A stretch of 64,000 bases of DNA from Albugo candida (GCA_905220665.1 CAJNAR010000003.1:310001-374000), one strand, 5' to 3'. Counted from the first letter of the stretch, positions 22,517 to 35,321 are shown. The notes: generated by a model from the letters alone, not told the origin. Made by a program: numbers and translations.

Positions 22517-25500
22517 TGCTGACTTTTGAGCCAGTCATTTTTAGCTTGACCTGGGGAAATACATAACCCTTAACAAACACGAGCTTCCGTGTATGCATTT
22601 TCGGAGATTCGATCAAAGATCGAAGAAAATATCGAGATTCCGGAATACTACGTGATTATGATTCCTCTGGCGTGTACGTGGTCAACGCGCTCGCAGGTCA
22701 TCAGATCATGCATCAATACCGTATGCGATATACAAAGCGTATCAAGAAAAAGGAAAAAATAAGATATCGTCTTCTTCTGGCAATCGAACAAAAATGGTAT
22801 CAAAGAAGTCACTACCTATTCAAAAACCATAACGAAACACATCGTTTGGCTGAAGATAGCGATTTGCTGGCAGAAGAAGTAGGAGCGCCAAACGGTGTAT
22901 CACAAAAATGATTAAAAAGGGAACATTTTTGTTCAAAAGCCACTCAGCTGTTACATTTAGCATACTCCAACAACGAAATAGCTCGAGCAGCAAAAACGAA
23001 ATTCTAGCTACAGGACACGGAAGAAATCTAAAGCCTGGATACAGGATATTGCCGTTATCTCAACCTATATGGAAGAAACAGCCCTCGAAATGTCTACCGG
23101 CACGTATCTCTCTATAGCCTAGCTTTATTGAACTACTAAGCATTGTACCGGCCAGCACTCAGAAGAGCACAAGTTGATGGAGGACACATCAAGACCGCTT
23201 TAGACTGCACATGTGGCTGGCTGGCCATACCGAGCAGATCAAATGCTGGATGCAAGTCACGGACGGTTTTCAAGATTGCTTTTTCATCACCATGCCATCA
23301 CTCGCCTGACAGAAGGATCACGTCAGGGTCATTCGTCTGCACTAAGTACATAAAGCAGCCAGAATCCACCATCACAATCAGTATTTGTCATGCGATCAAG
23401 AGACATTCCATCGAACAAAATAAAGCATCTGCTATAACTTTTGCAGCACCGAGATAAAGAGACAGGAACCTCGCCGGCACTTTCTGCTTCGAACGTTATG
23501 GCTCCAGTATGATGTTCAACGCTGAGTAATATGTTCGTCTCCGTCGACGCAAGAAAAAACAGTCCGTTACTTTTTACAATTAAGAGACTGGATGCGATAT
23601 TGCCCTGGGAGAAAAATCGAATGGTCTACCTACAACGAGCAACACCCAGCCTATGGACTATACGTTCTTACGTCTAGGAGATAAGTACAGTAAAACAAAC
23701 GCATTCGCGACGAGATCATTTTGCTGCTCAAAAAGTACGGAAAAAGGAAGAGAGATCCACGCTGGTGAGTATTTTGTAGGCATGGGCTACAACATGACTA
23801 TCTAAAACATATGAGGTTATTTGATAACCATTTCTTGATATTTTTTTAGCTTTATCAGGGATTTGCTGCCTCTGTGGATAAATGCATCCATGACTGCTCA
23901 CGGGAAGTGATTGCAATGATGCTTTGAAGTAGTAGTAGGAAGCAAATGTTTGATGAGAGAGTCATTGATTTCTGTTCATCAAAGTCGCAATATCCATTGT
24001 CTTCATCGTGTATCAGGGCGCGAGTCTTGAAAAAGTGGAGGAAATACACATCGGATACTATTGAACAAACGCATACAAGCAACCTTACACATGTTGCTGC
24101 ATTGGTGATACCTCACTGTATAAATAATGATGGTTGTATATTATAAAACTCCTAGGGCACGCCTGCCGGGTTGTTTTGCTTAACAGACGCTATGCTATGT
24201 CATGCAATACGTCCATCAATCTTTAAGCACTCCTTCGTTGTTCGATCGATAACATATAACGCAGAATAATACATACATAGATGATCGATCTATGTAACAA
24301 TATCTTATAAGGATTCTTGCTCATGTAGCCACATGGATGAAAGTACACTAATATTACAGCTCAAAGTCGCGCACAATTGGATGTGGATAGATTTGCTGTC
24401 TAAAGCGTAAGCATTCGATATAGAATGAGTAGGTGGGATATTGAATAAGCGATCAAGTGAACACCGATTCTAGAGCTTTTGCTAGTGCAAAAAGATAGGG
24501 TGTGATGTCTTCAAGTACACGTTTATCTTGTGCAATCGCGGCGCGTACCTTTGACTACAGAAGCGGAGCGGCGTACCACAAGTGAAGATAATAAATACAG
24601 GTGGGCTCAAACGAATGCCCCAAGCGCTCGAAAGCTACGTTTAATAAACGAAAGTATAGGAAGAAGAAGACTGTTCAGAAAAGGTTTGACGCAAAGCTTT
24701 AGCAGCTCTGTGTGTTCGCCACGATGATAGCATGACTGAAGTGAGTTACATCAGGTGTAGCGAATGACGCATCCTCTGATACGGATAGGAACGAAAGCTC
24801 GCGACATTAGGTCGTGAATCAAACAGCGAAGGTATCTCAGGCGAATGCAGGAAAACCCTTAATTACATCTATGCAAACCAGCGCCTTGAACGTACTTCAA
24901 ATGTGTGAGATGTACCTTAGTGAGTCATAGCATTCGAAATACTTTGTGCCGCCGAAAGATGATCCAAGTGTCCGTGATCTCATTCGTCAGATGCTTTTCA
25001 TTGCAGGATATAGGCGTACACAGTGAGTGTCATGTAAAGTCCAAGGATTGGTGTGGATTAGATTGAGGAGTGCGTTTTAGCGGCCTGACAGGAGAATCAA
25101 TCAAATTATACAATAACTTGCCTGAATACGGCAGGCTTGATGGCGTTATCCATCGAGACGGGATTTTCCCCTAGTACTCTACGATGAAGTAAATTCGAGA
25201 TAAATTATCTGGATCAAGTCTGAGCGTCGGTGACAGGATGGATATATCTTTAGCGATGACTCCTATCAAACGCTGTGGACGTCCAGATTGCCATGGTATT
25301 GGTTTCTTGATGCTCAGATGCTATCTCGCGTCTTACTGAGCTGACGACCTGGCGTTATTAGATCAACAACTTAATTAAAATGGCGGTTGCAGACCAGTTG
25401 CTTATTCGGATTAGTACATTCTATCCTCTGTGCTTGGAATATAGCCTTCATCTACAGGTTCACGCGCTGAAAGCACTGTGTAGGGTGGCTAAGGAAATAA

Positions 25501-28095
25501 TTTCGGTGCCACAGAACGCGGACAGAATGAGTGATATCGATACGTGCTGCTTCTTTCCGATGACTCTGGCGGCGATACCAAAATGAAGCCTTATAGCAAC
25601 ATTAGGGCTCTTCACTCTTCAACGACAAGATTCTTCATTTCCAGTCATACAATGGATTATTTGTATGGGCATTGTAGTCTTTTATCATCGTCGCCGGTAC
25701 GTTGATCGCCGCTTTGGCATCGCAGTCATGTTCTAAAAGCAAGTGCAAGCAGCTCACCAGGTAGTCTTGTGTGAACATGGCAAAAGACATGACGCAATCC
25801 TAATAAACGCACGTATATGCTTTCTAAGAGTCGAGCTGCTAAAATCAAGCCGTTTCCTAGAGAGAAAAAGACCTGACGTGAACTCGTTAATAGCAGCGCA
25901 AATCTTGTCGGAACCTTGTTGCCGTTAGAGTCGAGATCGGTCCTTTGCACGGCTGACCTTACGAACACAATCGCAAGAGTCGGAGCGAATAAAATGAGAA
26001 GAAGTTTTCATGTCGTTGGTGACTACTATGTGACTACTATGAGGTAATACGAAGATGAAGAGCTTTGTTGTATCTGGAGAAGAGAATCCTCTTTCAAAAA
26101 ACAGAAGCAAAGAGATGCAGATCTCTGTACTTTGATCTTGAAAGCAAAGGGCAGAAGGACTTGCACAATTTCAGCGAGTCTACGTAGAAAGTCATTCCCG
26201 ATACGAATGACTAGACAACACAACCTCTGCATAATGATGCATGAGCTCTCTTGTGTGTCAACTAGCTCTGAAGGTTCTGGTCCAGTCAAGTTGGGGAATA
26301 TATTTCTTTTATCAGGTTATCTGTAAAAAGAACCATGTTCTTTCGTCCTTATTTGTAAGCTTCGTATACTCATCAAATTGGAGCCTTTTCTCTCGTCGTA
26401 TGTTTTTTATTCGATGCTGTTACGCTACGTGTCTTATGCCTCCTAAGACAGCACAACCCAGGGATCTGCGTTGTACGCTGATACGGCTATGTAATATGCC
26501 AGATGTTGCAGCGTTCATTCCGACCAAAGGCCGCACTCAACTGATGCGTAAGTGACTGGTACTGCATGGAAATTCGACTTGTCAAATAAGCTTAATGCTT
26601 GATTGAGATCTAGAAAACGACTACATTGTGACAGATGTTATGCTTCAATGTATTCCTATAGAGTCACGATAAGGCTGCAACAATTCAGAAGAGTTGGAAA
26701 CGAAGACCCTGGCACGCTACACGATATTGTGTGCCGTAAGCCTTACAGTAACTAAATACGATCCTTGTGTAGAGGCCTGTCATATCACGCGCTCATGCTT
26801 GAAAATCAGATCGATAAGGCTCAGAAATGTCGACAACAATCGCTGAATTGGCTGTCGATGAAGCCACAAGCAATTCAAAGTACAGTCTAGGACAGATCGC
26901 ATTACTTGACGAGCAAATCCGAGATTGTGGATACAAGTTGGCCAAGTAGACGCCGAGACTTTGTAATACAAATCAGTCTTGAATAAAGTGTTTTTTTAGC
27001 GGGAGAGCAGACTTTTTTTATACTTCGCAAGGGATCATTGCGCAAGTAGCTGTGCTTACGGTCAATGTAGGCTGCTTGAAATGATGATCATATACCGGTC
27101 TGATGGAGAAGAAAAATTTACCCGATCTGAAATACTTCCAGCAGATTAATCGAGGGTTTGAAAGTCGATGGATTCGCACCGTGGCAAGCTTAACGATCAA
27201 ATGGGTCGTCGAAACGATCAAAAGCTGGATATCTTGGTACTACTGCATCGACGGAATCGCTAACAAGTCACTTGATAGCTTCTAATATGAAAAACGTCAC
27301 GGCCAGTCTTTCACATTGACAAAGACGCACGACACCATACCGAGTTCAACCGTCTACTGTGAGATATACAAGCATTATTTTAAACAAGGAAATGACGTAA
27401 TCTGTTGACGTCGGAGGATAGATCTGGATTTCTTTGGTTGAAGGATGAATATGCGTAAGCGTTACACATAAGGCAGTCTGTTTTCGATATAAAGGTGCAG
27501 CAAAATCGCCTTCTTGATAGCAGCATCTTACCCATGCCTTTTATCACCTTCAGATAATATAACACGATGTATATGATTGGATTTCATTTTGAGTTTGAAG
27601 AATAAAAAAAAGTTGCGCAAAGGCATTCCTAGTGCAAGAGATCGCAACCATATGCTAGTATGACGCACTACATCCCATCTCAAAGAACTAGTCTGTCAGA
27701 CTTCTAGATCTTGTCAAAAGTAGTGAACTAGCCAACTATGGGAAAAAGACGGACATATTGGTAATTTTCGAATACCAGAGAACGCTGACCGTGGCTAGAC
27801 CATGTTGAATTGTGTGCATCTGATTACTATTATCAACGGGGCGTAATCTTATCGCCTGTCTCTTATCAAGTATAGCTAAGCGTGAGAATTCATTTATACA
27901 TTTCCTTCAAACCGTGCAACCCACCACGTCAAGGAATTCTTCTGAGGTCGTTGGTATGGGTCCGTCGAGCCTTCAGCTTCTTCTCATTTGTTTATGGACC
28001 CTTGTCAGTTGCCTCTTACTTACGGTGCTGGTGATCCTTCTGCTGTTGACGACAAATCCGTTTCGTGCATATGGATTACAAAGGTGGAGTGGAGC
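22517..28095. other. Gene-poor, AT-rich region of decayed repeats
   Basis: About 5.6 kb with no frame longer than roughly 100 codons and no frame with a recognisable domain. Several segments have diverged copies elsewhere in the window. About 24520-24745 resembles 32840-33060 and, more weakly, 40550-40620. About 23590-23640 resembles 28925-28985. About 24185-24260 resembles 29645-29720. About 27895-27935 resembles 33165-33215. The likeness is visible by eye as shared words broken by substitutions and indels, so these are old copies. I take this as debris of one or more repeat families rather than genes. Confidence 0.5.
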
Positions 28096-28600
28096 GATGA
28101 GCTTGCAATGAAAGCCGTAGTAGTATCTGACATGTTACCAGAACGTTGTCCACTTGGTCTGTATGTTGGTGTTGTATATTTCAATCGTGAGAAGACAACG
28201 AAAGCGCACCAGATATTATCCTCAATTGGAAGTATCCATAAAGAAGTTCACATAAGTGGGCTAACGAATAGAATTACCTCCAGAATATGAAAAAACTTAC
28301 CCATCACTCAGTAAACTCATAGTGCTACAGCTTCGTGACGATAAAATCCATAAAATCCGTATTTTGATCATTGCACCGTGTATGGATCTTACCTTGGGAA
28401 GTTTTTCATATTCCGGAGGTACTTCTGTTGTTAGCCCACTTATGTGAACTTCTTTATGGATACTTCCAATTGAGGATAATATCTGGTGCGCTTTCGTTGT
28501 CTTCTCACAATTGGAATATACAACACCAACATACAGACCAAGTGGACAACGCTCTGGTAACATGTCAGATACTACTGAAGCTTTCATTAAAAGCTCACCC
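28096..28600. repeat. Inverted repeat with arms of about 205 bp around an 89-bp spacer
   Basis: The plus-strand segment about 28096-28303 matches the reverse complement of about 28393-28600 with only scattered differences. Both arms contain the same translated block (SDMLPERCPLGLYVGVVY followed by KTTKAHQILSSIGSIHKE), so the repeated unit was once, or still is, coding. The spacer is about 28304-28392. A transcript through the whole unit would fold into a long hairpin. The encoded peptide (about 95 codons open on the minus strand, 28297-28587) is not one I recognise. It may be a fragment of a mobile element or of a decayed gene duplicated tail to tail. Confidence 0.75.
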
Positions 28601-29792
28601 CTTCTAGCGTGGATGAATCAAGCATAGCGACAAACATGATTGTTAGCAATCCGAAGCTGAAGAAGAAATTGGTATTCTATAGAACACAGTTCTATCGAAA
28701 CTGACGTTTGCTACAACAGAAGAACCTTGGCAAGGCTATACACCGCACTGAAGCAAACTCACATTGAAGTTGAAGGCTTATCACAAAATGCTGAGGCGGG
28801 ATCTTCGCCATAACGTTCCGATATAACATCAGATTCGGACCTCAATGGTATTAACTTTTATGCCACGGACATTTAGGCCCCAATGTTGATGTTGTATGAT
28901 ACCATGATTCGTGGAGAAACTGACCGCGATGGTAACCCGAGCAAAAAATTGAAAAGTTCACCTACAACGAGCAACAGCCAGCTCACGTTTCCAAACAGAG
29001 TTATACAACTCAATGAAGGCTAAGAGAGCTTCATTCTCGACGAACTCTTTTCGCTACTTGAGAAGTATCATATGAACAATGTGTAGCTTAGCCGTCTATC
29101 CAGATTTGGTATGTGGAACACTCCCTTGGGTAACCATTGTACCACTCTTGCAACGGAATATAACGTTCCATTTCCCAATTGCTTTCATATTGGCTCTGTC
29201 TGCATAAGTATGGCCGGTATTTTAGATCAAATACAACCGGCCATACCTAGCAAAGTGCACGGTATCAATGCGGCTGTTGTTTTTGAGGAAAGGTAAAAGC
29301 AGGAGTGTAATATTGAAAAGTTAATATATCCGCCAATCTTTCCAAGCCCTAACTGCTTACATGAATATGCTCACCGATAGGTAGAAAAGAGTGCACGCAT
29401 CAAACTAACAAATGAAATCTCCAGTGCCAGTGCACACAAGCTTCAACGTCATTCGATTTCCAACAGATGTGTCCACTCTGAATACATCTAAGTCGCATTA
29501 ATCATTTTCTTAATCGTGTTCAAAGCGTGGTCATGTAAATTGTCGCAGGAATGTCAACGTACTACAGCATTAAGCGCACACAATGCAACCTTCCATGTGA
29601 TCACTCTACCGTACAGCTCCAGGGATTGTTGCACTTATCAAATTGAATGCCACGCAATACGTCTATCAGCCTAAACTTCCTGGTATTCAATAGATATCAC
29701 ATAAGGCACAAGATATATCGCAGCGATACAAGAGTGGCGACAATGTCCTTCTCTCTTAAACAATCATGCCAAATTGCATTTATAAGTTTATT
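28601..29792. other. Gene-poor stretch between the inverted repeat and the MULE element
   Basis: No convincing gene. It contains diverged relatives of segments near 23.6 kb and 24.2 kb. Only short open frames occur, none with a known motif. Confidence 0.45.
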
Positions 29793-29918
29793 AAGGGGTT
29801 ATAAAAAATATACACCAAGATAAATGAAAAATAAAATAAAAATACCACAAGATTGAATAATAATAAAAATGTACCAAGGATGTGTACTATACGTACGAAT
29901 ATACACATGCCTGGGATC
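29793..29918. repeat. Left terminal inverted repeat of the MULE element
   Basis: About 126 bp, AT-rich, ending with CATGCCTGGGATC on its inner side. It pairs with 32371-32494. Confidence 0.85.
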
Positions 29919-30430
29919 ATAGAGAAATATGGATTTTTGGTGTTGATATTCATACAAATTCGTCATAACGATATGAGGGAGTTTTAGCATTCGCGGTGGT
30001 CCGGTGGTGTCAGATCGGTTTATGTATCCATAGGTCACTGGATTGTTCACCATGAGGATTGTTGACAAGCAATTACCATTGCCACAGAATACAGACCTTC
30101 TACTACGCAATCATCATTATACTGTGTTAACGCAGGGAGACCGACTATGTCGTGAATGTAGCAAAACTAACTGTCAGTATGCTAAATGCTTCGATCAAGT
30201 CACGCAGCGAAAATGTCTTTCGAGTGAATTATCACTCTGTAAGACTGTACCATTTCCGTCTTCTGCTGTTCAGACGATATTTGGCCAATATCCCATTCTG
30301 TTAACTCTATGATCCTCAGAGCTGTAATTTGTGTAATACTGCGACGTGGCAGACCTTTGATGTCCTACCCCCGCTACCTCTTACTGGCCACACATCACCA
30401 TTTGTGATTTTGCGCATTTCAACACCAGCG

Positions 30431-32181
30431 ATGGAAAGCGACGACGAGCAACAGCAAACTAGCAGCTTCTTCGAGGACAGGTGTTACGCTAATAAAAGCG
30501 ATATCATTCAAGCAGTAATTGAGTTCAACCGAAAGTGCAACCGTCCGTTTCGTGTGGTGTCAAGTGATAAACGGCGTTACAAAGCAGTGTGCACACAACA
30601 TGGCTGTTTCTTCGTTGTGCAGTTTGCCTTTTCGCAAACATTCAGCCCTCCACCAAAGTTTGCTTTGCACTCGTGTCAAGTACCCGAATCGTCCAAGGCG
30701 TCTCGTAGATATGCAACTGCGAAACAAATTGCTGTAAATCCTGCTGTCAGAGATATGGCCATGACCTCCGGCAGGAAAGTGACACCCGTGATGATCCAAA
30801 TGAAGTTGAAGAACGAAGGGATTTCTGCCACCTATATGAACTGTGTTCATGCTCTCAAAAGGTTGAAGCTCGAGTTATTCGGAAGTGATATTGAGCAATA
30901 CAGCCTCATTCCATCCTACATGGCTGAACTGAAGATTCGAGGTCACGAAGCCAAACTTGATATCGTGGATAATGAATTTATGCGGTTGAGTGTCATTTTC
31001 CGAGAAGGGCTTCAAGCATATAAGCCATACAGTGAGCGTGGGATATCCGTGGATGGCACATTTATGAAGACGTCAGTCGTTGGGATTCTCCTTGTAGCGT
31101 GCTTTCGCAATGGAAACAACGAGATCCAAATTCTCGGAGTCGGGCTCGTATCGGTGGAGAATGAAGATAACTGGACCTGGTTTTTGAAGTTCCTACTCTC
31201 CCACCTCCAGCCAACTCCAGCATTCGTGATATCGGATAGGGACAAGGGACTTATGAAAGCTATGCAGACAACGGCACCAGACGTCCCACACTTTTTTTGC
31301 TTTCGGCATTTGATGGAGAATTTTAACAAGAAATACAAGTCCAAGATGTTGAAGAATTTGGCATGGATATTGGCTCGCTCACGGACAACTGTGGAGTACG
31401 AGAAGGCGGTAGCGAATATCGCCAGTTTGGACAGCAGTGCGTCGGCGTGGCTTCAGGAGGTTGGCCGTGAAAAATGGTCAACAGCTTACTCACCATGTCC
31501 AAGATACAACACTTTGACATCAAATAACGTGGAAGCGGTAAACAGCGTGTTCAAGGGAATTCGGAGCCTTCCTGTCATCGACTGCTTAATGGGGATCGAG
31601 CGTTACGTGGCGTGCAAGTGGGCTGAAAACGTTAGCAAAGGGAAAGGGTGGGGAGTACTAACTCCATATGCATCGCGCAAGGTGGATAAAATACTGGCCG
31701 CTGCGAAGTGGGGTGAAATTGATGAATGCTCGACCTCATGCTTCATCGTCGCAATCCGTTCAGGTGTGGGGAATATTCCGGTGAAGTTTGCAGTTCAATT
31801 CTGTGATAAAGTTGTACGATGCTCGTGTGGTTACTTCGAAGATGTTGGCTCGCCTTGCGTTCATGCACTACTAGCACTGAGGCATTCCGAAAAATTGCCC
31901 AACATGGTCACGTATTTTCACGACTCCTGGAAATCATCGACATTTTCAGCCGCCTATTCTGAGAGATCCGAAGATAAAATAATCCGCTCGTGCTAAAAGA
32001 TGTCCTTACAAGAGGTGTGTGCAACGCTCCATCTATTTCGAAAAAAAGAGGGCGCCCAAAGAAGAAGCGGATCCCATCACAACAAGCTACTGAGAAAATT
32101 GAAAAGCGCCAAACCAGAAGATGTGGAATGTGCAACCATTTTGGTCACAATCGTAGGACCTGTCCGATCAGGGACGCATGA
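30431..32181 (+). pseudogene. MULE transposase, reading frame broken near the C-terminus
   Basis: ATG 30431 opens a frame of 521 residues ending at 31996. The frame extends upstream to a TTG at 30329, but the ATG gives the natural start (MESDDEQQQ). Domains in order: a MuDR-type N-terminal zinc region (YANKSDIIQAVIEFNRKC), the MULE catalytic core with acidic residues in SVDGTFMK and ISDRDKG, the HFFCFRHLMENF block, and a SWIM finger CSCGYF...CVHALLAL. The expected C-terminal tail (KKRGRPKKKRIPS and the knuckle CGMCNHFGHNRRTC) lies at about 32034-32175 in the -1 frame. No intron joins the two, so a single-base lesion around 31976-31996 is likely. The lost tail may bind DNA, so this copy may be inactive or only partly active. 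Confidence 0.85.
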
Positions 32182-32370
32182 TTGTATGCTTCGTTGTCTC
32201 TACTACATAGTGCATATTGATCAGAGGTTTTTCATCCAAGACTGGGTTTTCCTCGCTATAAATACAGAAAAATATTCAGAAATGCGGATGGTTCGAGACA
32301 AGTGAGTACGTTTCTTCTTACTATGATATAGCTGAATTGAGAAGAATTACGTGGAAATCATCCTGTTAGA

Positions 32371-32494
32371 TCCCAGGCATGTGTATATTCGTACGTATAG
32401 TACACATCCTTGGTACATTTTTTTTATTATTCAATCTTGTGGTATTTTTTTTTTATTTTTCATTTATCTTGGTGTATATTTTTTATAACCCCTT
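32371..32494. repeat. Right terminal inverted repeat of the MULE element
   Basis: About 124 bp, beginning GATCCCAGGCATG on the inner side and ending TTATAACCCCTT. It is the inverse of the left repeat with small differences in homopolymer runs. Confidence 0.85.
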
Positions 32495-33746
32495 TATTTT
32501 AATAGGATTTGTATCTAATGAATTATATAATAGCGTGGCATCCAAATTGAGTCTTGCACGATTGTCGAAGAGAAAGCATTTCACTGAAATAGAAAATTTA
32601 CAGCAGCAAGTTTTTGCTAGAATTTCTCGATGATTCAGCTGTATAGATAGAAAGAAACAAAATACACTGATTACGTATCAAAGCCGAGCAATATTTGATT
32701 TGAATGGAATTGCTGGCCAAAGCTCGAGTCTTCGCATGTATCTGAGCACGTGACATATAAAGTGAGCTATCATGATGAACGTAGAGTCTCTATATATACT
32801 TGCTGGGGCAAAAATAAGATGCATGGTGTCTTTGTTACGTTTTATCCTATGCGATCGGCGCACGTATCTTTGTCAAAGAAAACGAAGCGGTGTAGCACAA
32901 TTGAAGATAGCTAGATGCAAGCGAGTGCTACAAAGACTGAAACACATAGGTTTGTTCCACGGAAGATATAGGGAACAAAGAACTGTTGGAAGAACTTGAC
33001 ACAAAGCTATGAGCAGCTTTGTGTGCTTGTCAAGATGATAATATGACTGGAGAGAGGGTAGTTCTTTTTAGATGAAACTGGGTCTGATGAATTCCGTGTT
33101 CGTCTTACTCGGGAGAGCTCTTCGTGTCACTCGTAGCTAAGGCGGAAATATCTAGAATGTAAAATGTACGTTTCCTTCAATCCGGGAATCCCAACTGGTC
33201 GTGGCAAGCTACATAAATCGTGTAAGTTGCAAATAGAGACTACTCATTAGCACACAAGAATGCTGTTGCTAGGACCTTGCAACGTTCACTTCCGCAAGAC
33301 TCCCAGTGGTTGTAATCTCTGTACGTGGTAGTATGGATTCTGTGATCACGAATGGATGGACACTGTTCACAGTCTACACGACAATTAATAGTAACCCAAG
33401 CTAAGCTAGATGTCTTCCAAAATCAAAGATCACAGACTCCAGCATTATAAATATTGGCCCAACCTGAATGCACTTTTTGCACCACGAGATATTCATCCGT
33501 GGATAGGTCTGATTCCATTTTCGATGCCAATCCATTCTCAATGATAAAATAGCATGGGATACGTTGTGTTAAATAGTCGTAAACAGTTTTGATTCAGTCA
33601 AGTCGGGGTGAATATCTCTTCTGTGGCAAGGATCTGCATTTCTGCACACACGTTCGATTCATAATCCTGGTTCATAAACAGGATTAGTATTGTTCTAGTT
33701 CTTTGAGCTATTACTACGTATCTCGAAGATAGCTATCATGCTGGAC
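32495..33746. other. Gene-poor stretch with decayed repeats
   Basis: About 1.25 kb between the transposon and the AGC kinase. The part at about 32840-33060 is a diverged copy of the segment near 24.5 kb, sharing the words CTTTG-TCA...GAAGATA and GACGCAAAGC/GACACAAAGC followed by AGCAGCT-TGTGTG. No gene is supported. Confidence 0.45.
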
Positions 33747-35321
33747 TCAAGTGGGCCCTTGTGATGCCTCAGAGCTCACTGACTTTCGGCATATGACAAC
33801 ACGTTTCTCTCCGTGATCCAGCTTGTTACCCAGTTCAACATGTAACACGTCCATGTGTCTGAAATCAAAATCGTGAAATTCATCATGAGGATTTTCAAAT
33901 GAAGTGGAAGTCATACTCTTTGACAAAGATTTGACACCGCGCTCAAGGTTTCTGAATTCCTGCTTGATAGGCTGTATAGGTGGTTGCACTTCTTGGAAAG
34001 ACATCATTTCCCAATCTGTGGTACAGAAAAAAATGTGTTGTTTGATTTCCATACTTCCATGAATTGTGCCTAACCGCTTCGATGGATTTCGGGATAAAAG
34101 ACCTCGAGTCAGGTTCTCGGCTTCTGCTGATACATGATGCGGAAACTGTAATGGGCACTTGAGAATATTTCGTCTCATTTTTTCCAAGTTTTGGCAATAC
34201 CAAGGGGGCAGGCCGGTGAGAAATTCGTACAATACAGCACCAAAGGACCACCAATCAACAGCTGTCCCATACTCGCAGCCTTCTAGAACCTCTGGTGCGA
34301 CATATTCCCAGCTACCACATAACGTATTTGCTCCATTATTAGCTTCGGTCACGCCAAATTTGCTCAATCCAAAGTCGATCAATTTCAAGTGGCCAGATTC
34401 AGATAGTAGAATATTCTCCGGTTTCAAGTCTCGGTAAACAATTCCATGACGATGTAAGTGCTCGAGAGCCAATACCAGTTGAGCCGCATAGAATCTCGCA
34501 ACTGTTTCGGTAAATCGACCAAGCATTTGCAAATGTGTGCATATTTCTCCTCCAGAACAAAACTCCGTCACTAATAACAAATAATTTGCTGTTTGGAAAG
34601 CCCAATGGAGATGAACCAACAATGGATGCTGAGTGCCCCCAAGAATATCACGCTCCGACAATATCTTTGTGACCAGATTTTTCTCACGGATAGATTGCTT
34701 CGAAACAATCTTCATAGCGTATAGTTTTTGGGTCAGTTTGTGCCGAACCAAAACAACCATTCCAGTTGCTCCTTTGCCCAGCACTCTGAGATACGCAAAA
34801 TCGTGTGTTGTTGCCTTTGTTGAACCATTCGTATGGGGCGGATCGAGAGATGAAGCAATTAGAGTATCACTGTCAACTGCTATATCTTCAGATGCCAGGA
34901 TTGCTCTCACTACTCTTGCACGACGCTTTACTCGAACAAGTTTCTCCTCACTACTATCGACATTAGTCTCAACATGTCGAATTTGATGCCCTCTATCCGA
35001 AAATGCGCTTGGTAATTTCATGATATTGTCTGCCAAAGATGGATGAAGAGAATTTAACTCATCATCAGAATCAGAGTCTGATAGGGATGCTGTATTGGAG
35101 TTTACCAAAAAAGGTAGCAGCTCAGATGAACATGTCCAAGTATTCATGAATAAAGGATTGCTTTTTTTATCACTGTGCCCGCAAAGATATTTCGAGCTGT
35201 TGCTTCCCATTGTCAGCTGTGATTGCTGCAGTCGAGTGGGTGTATAGTATACACCCATGCGGGTACCTTTTGAGCAAACGGTCCTTGAGGCTTTCATGGA
35301 GCTAATTCGGTGCTTATTCAT
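33747..35321 (-). CDS. AGC-family serine/threonine protein kinase
   Basis: A single exon of 524 aa starts at ATG 35321. It phosphorylates Ser/Thr in signalling, and the sequence resembles the S6K/PKA/SGK class. Residues 1-170 are a low-complexity regulatory leader with an acidic Ser/Asp run (SLSDSDSDDE). The kinase domain (about 177-440) is complete: Gly loop GKGATGMV, lysine in YAMKIVSK, catalytic YRDLKPENILL, DFG in IDFGLSKFG, activation-loop Thr in NTLCGSWEYVAPEV, and WSFGAVLYEFLTGLPP. The C-terminal lobe ends with KRLG and an AGC-tail-like region (HDFDFRHMDV) that may act as a hydrophobic motif. No PH, C2 or other domain is visible. It is intronless, unlike most neighbours. An upstream exon is possible but not needed. 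Confidence 0.88.
   Translation of the reverse strand: MNKHRISSMKASRTVCSKGTRMGVYYTPTRLQQSQLTMGSNSSKYLCGHSDKKSNPLFMNTWTCSSELLPFLVNSNTASLSDSDSDDELNSLHPSLADNIMKLPSAFSDRGHQIRHVETNVDSSEEKLVRVKRRARVVRAILASEDIAVDSDTLIASSLDPPHTNGSTKATTHDFAYLRVLGKGATGMVVLVRHKLTQKLYAMKIVSKQSIREKNLVTKILSERDILGGTQHPLLVHLHWAFQTANYLLLVTEFCSGGEICTHLQMLGRFTETVARFYAAQLVLALEHLHRHGIVYRDLKPENILLSESGHLKLIDFGLSKFGVTEANNGANTLCGSWEYVAPEVLEGCEYGTAVDWWSFGAVLYEFLTGLPPWYCQNLEKMRRNILKCPLQFPHHVSAEAENLTRGLLSRNPSKRLGTIHGSMEIKQHIFFCTTDWEMMSFQEVQPPIQPIKQEFRNLERGVKSLSKSMTSTSFENPHDEFHDFDFRHMDVLHVELGNKLDHGEKRVVICRKSVSSEASQGPT

Larger units (their letters stand above)
29793..32494 (+). mobile_element. MULE (Mutator-like) DNA transposon with long terminal inverted repeats
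   Basis: The element is bounded by inverted repeats: left about 29793-29918 and right about 32371-32494. The right arm is the reverse complement of the left with a few indels in A/T runs. The termini read AAGGGGTTATAAAAAATA inward on the left and the mirror image on the right. Inside lies a plus-strand transposase with MuDR-type N-terminal, MULE catalytic, SWIM and zinc-knuckle parts. The flanks are AT-rich (TTTATT on both sides), so a target-site duplication of 8-9 bp is possible but not clear by eye. Long, almost identical TIRs suggest insertion more recent than the surrounding debris, whereas the transposase has a frame break. Confidence 0.88.

Noticed and set aside
30329..30430. Extended transposase start at TTG 30329
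   Set aside because: The extra 34 residues start on a non-ATG codon and are low in similarity to MuDR proteins; ATG 30431 is the better start.
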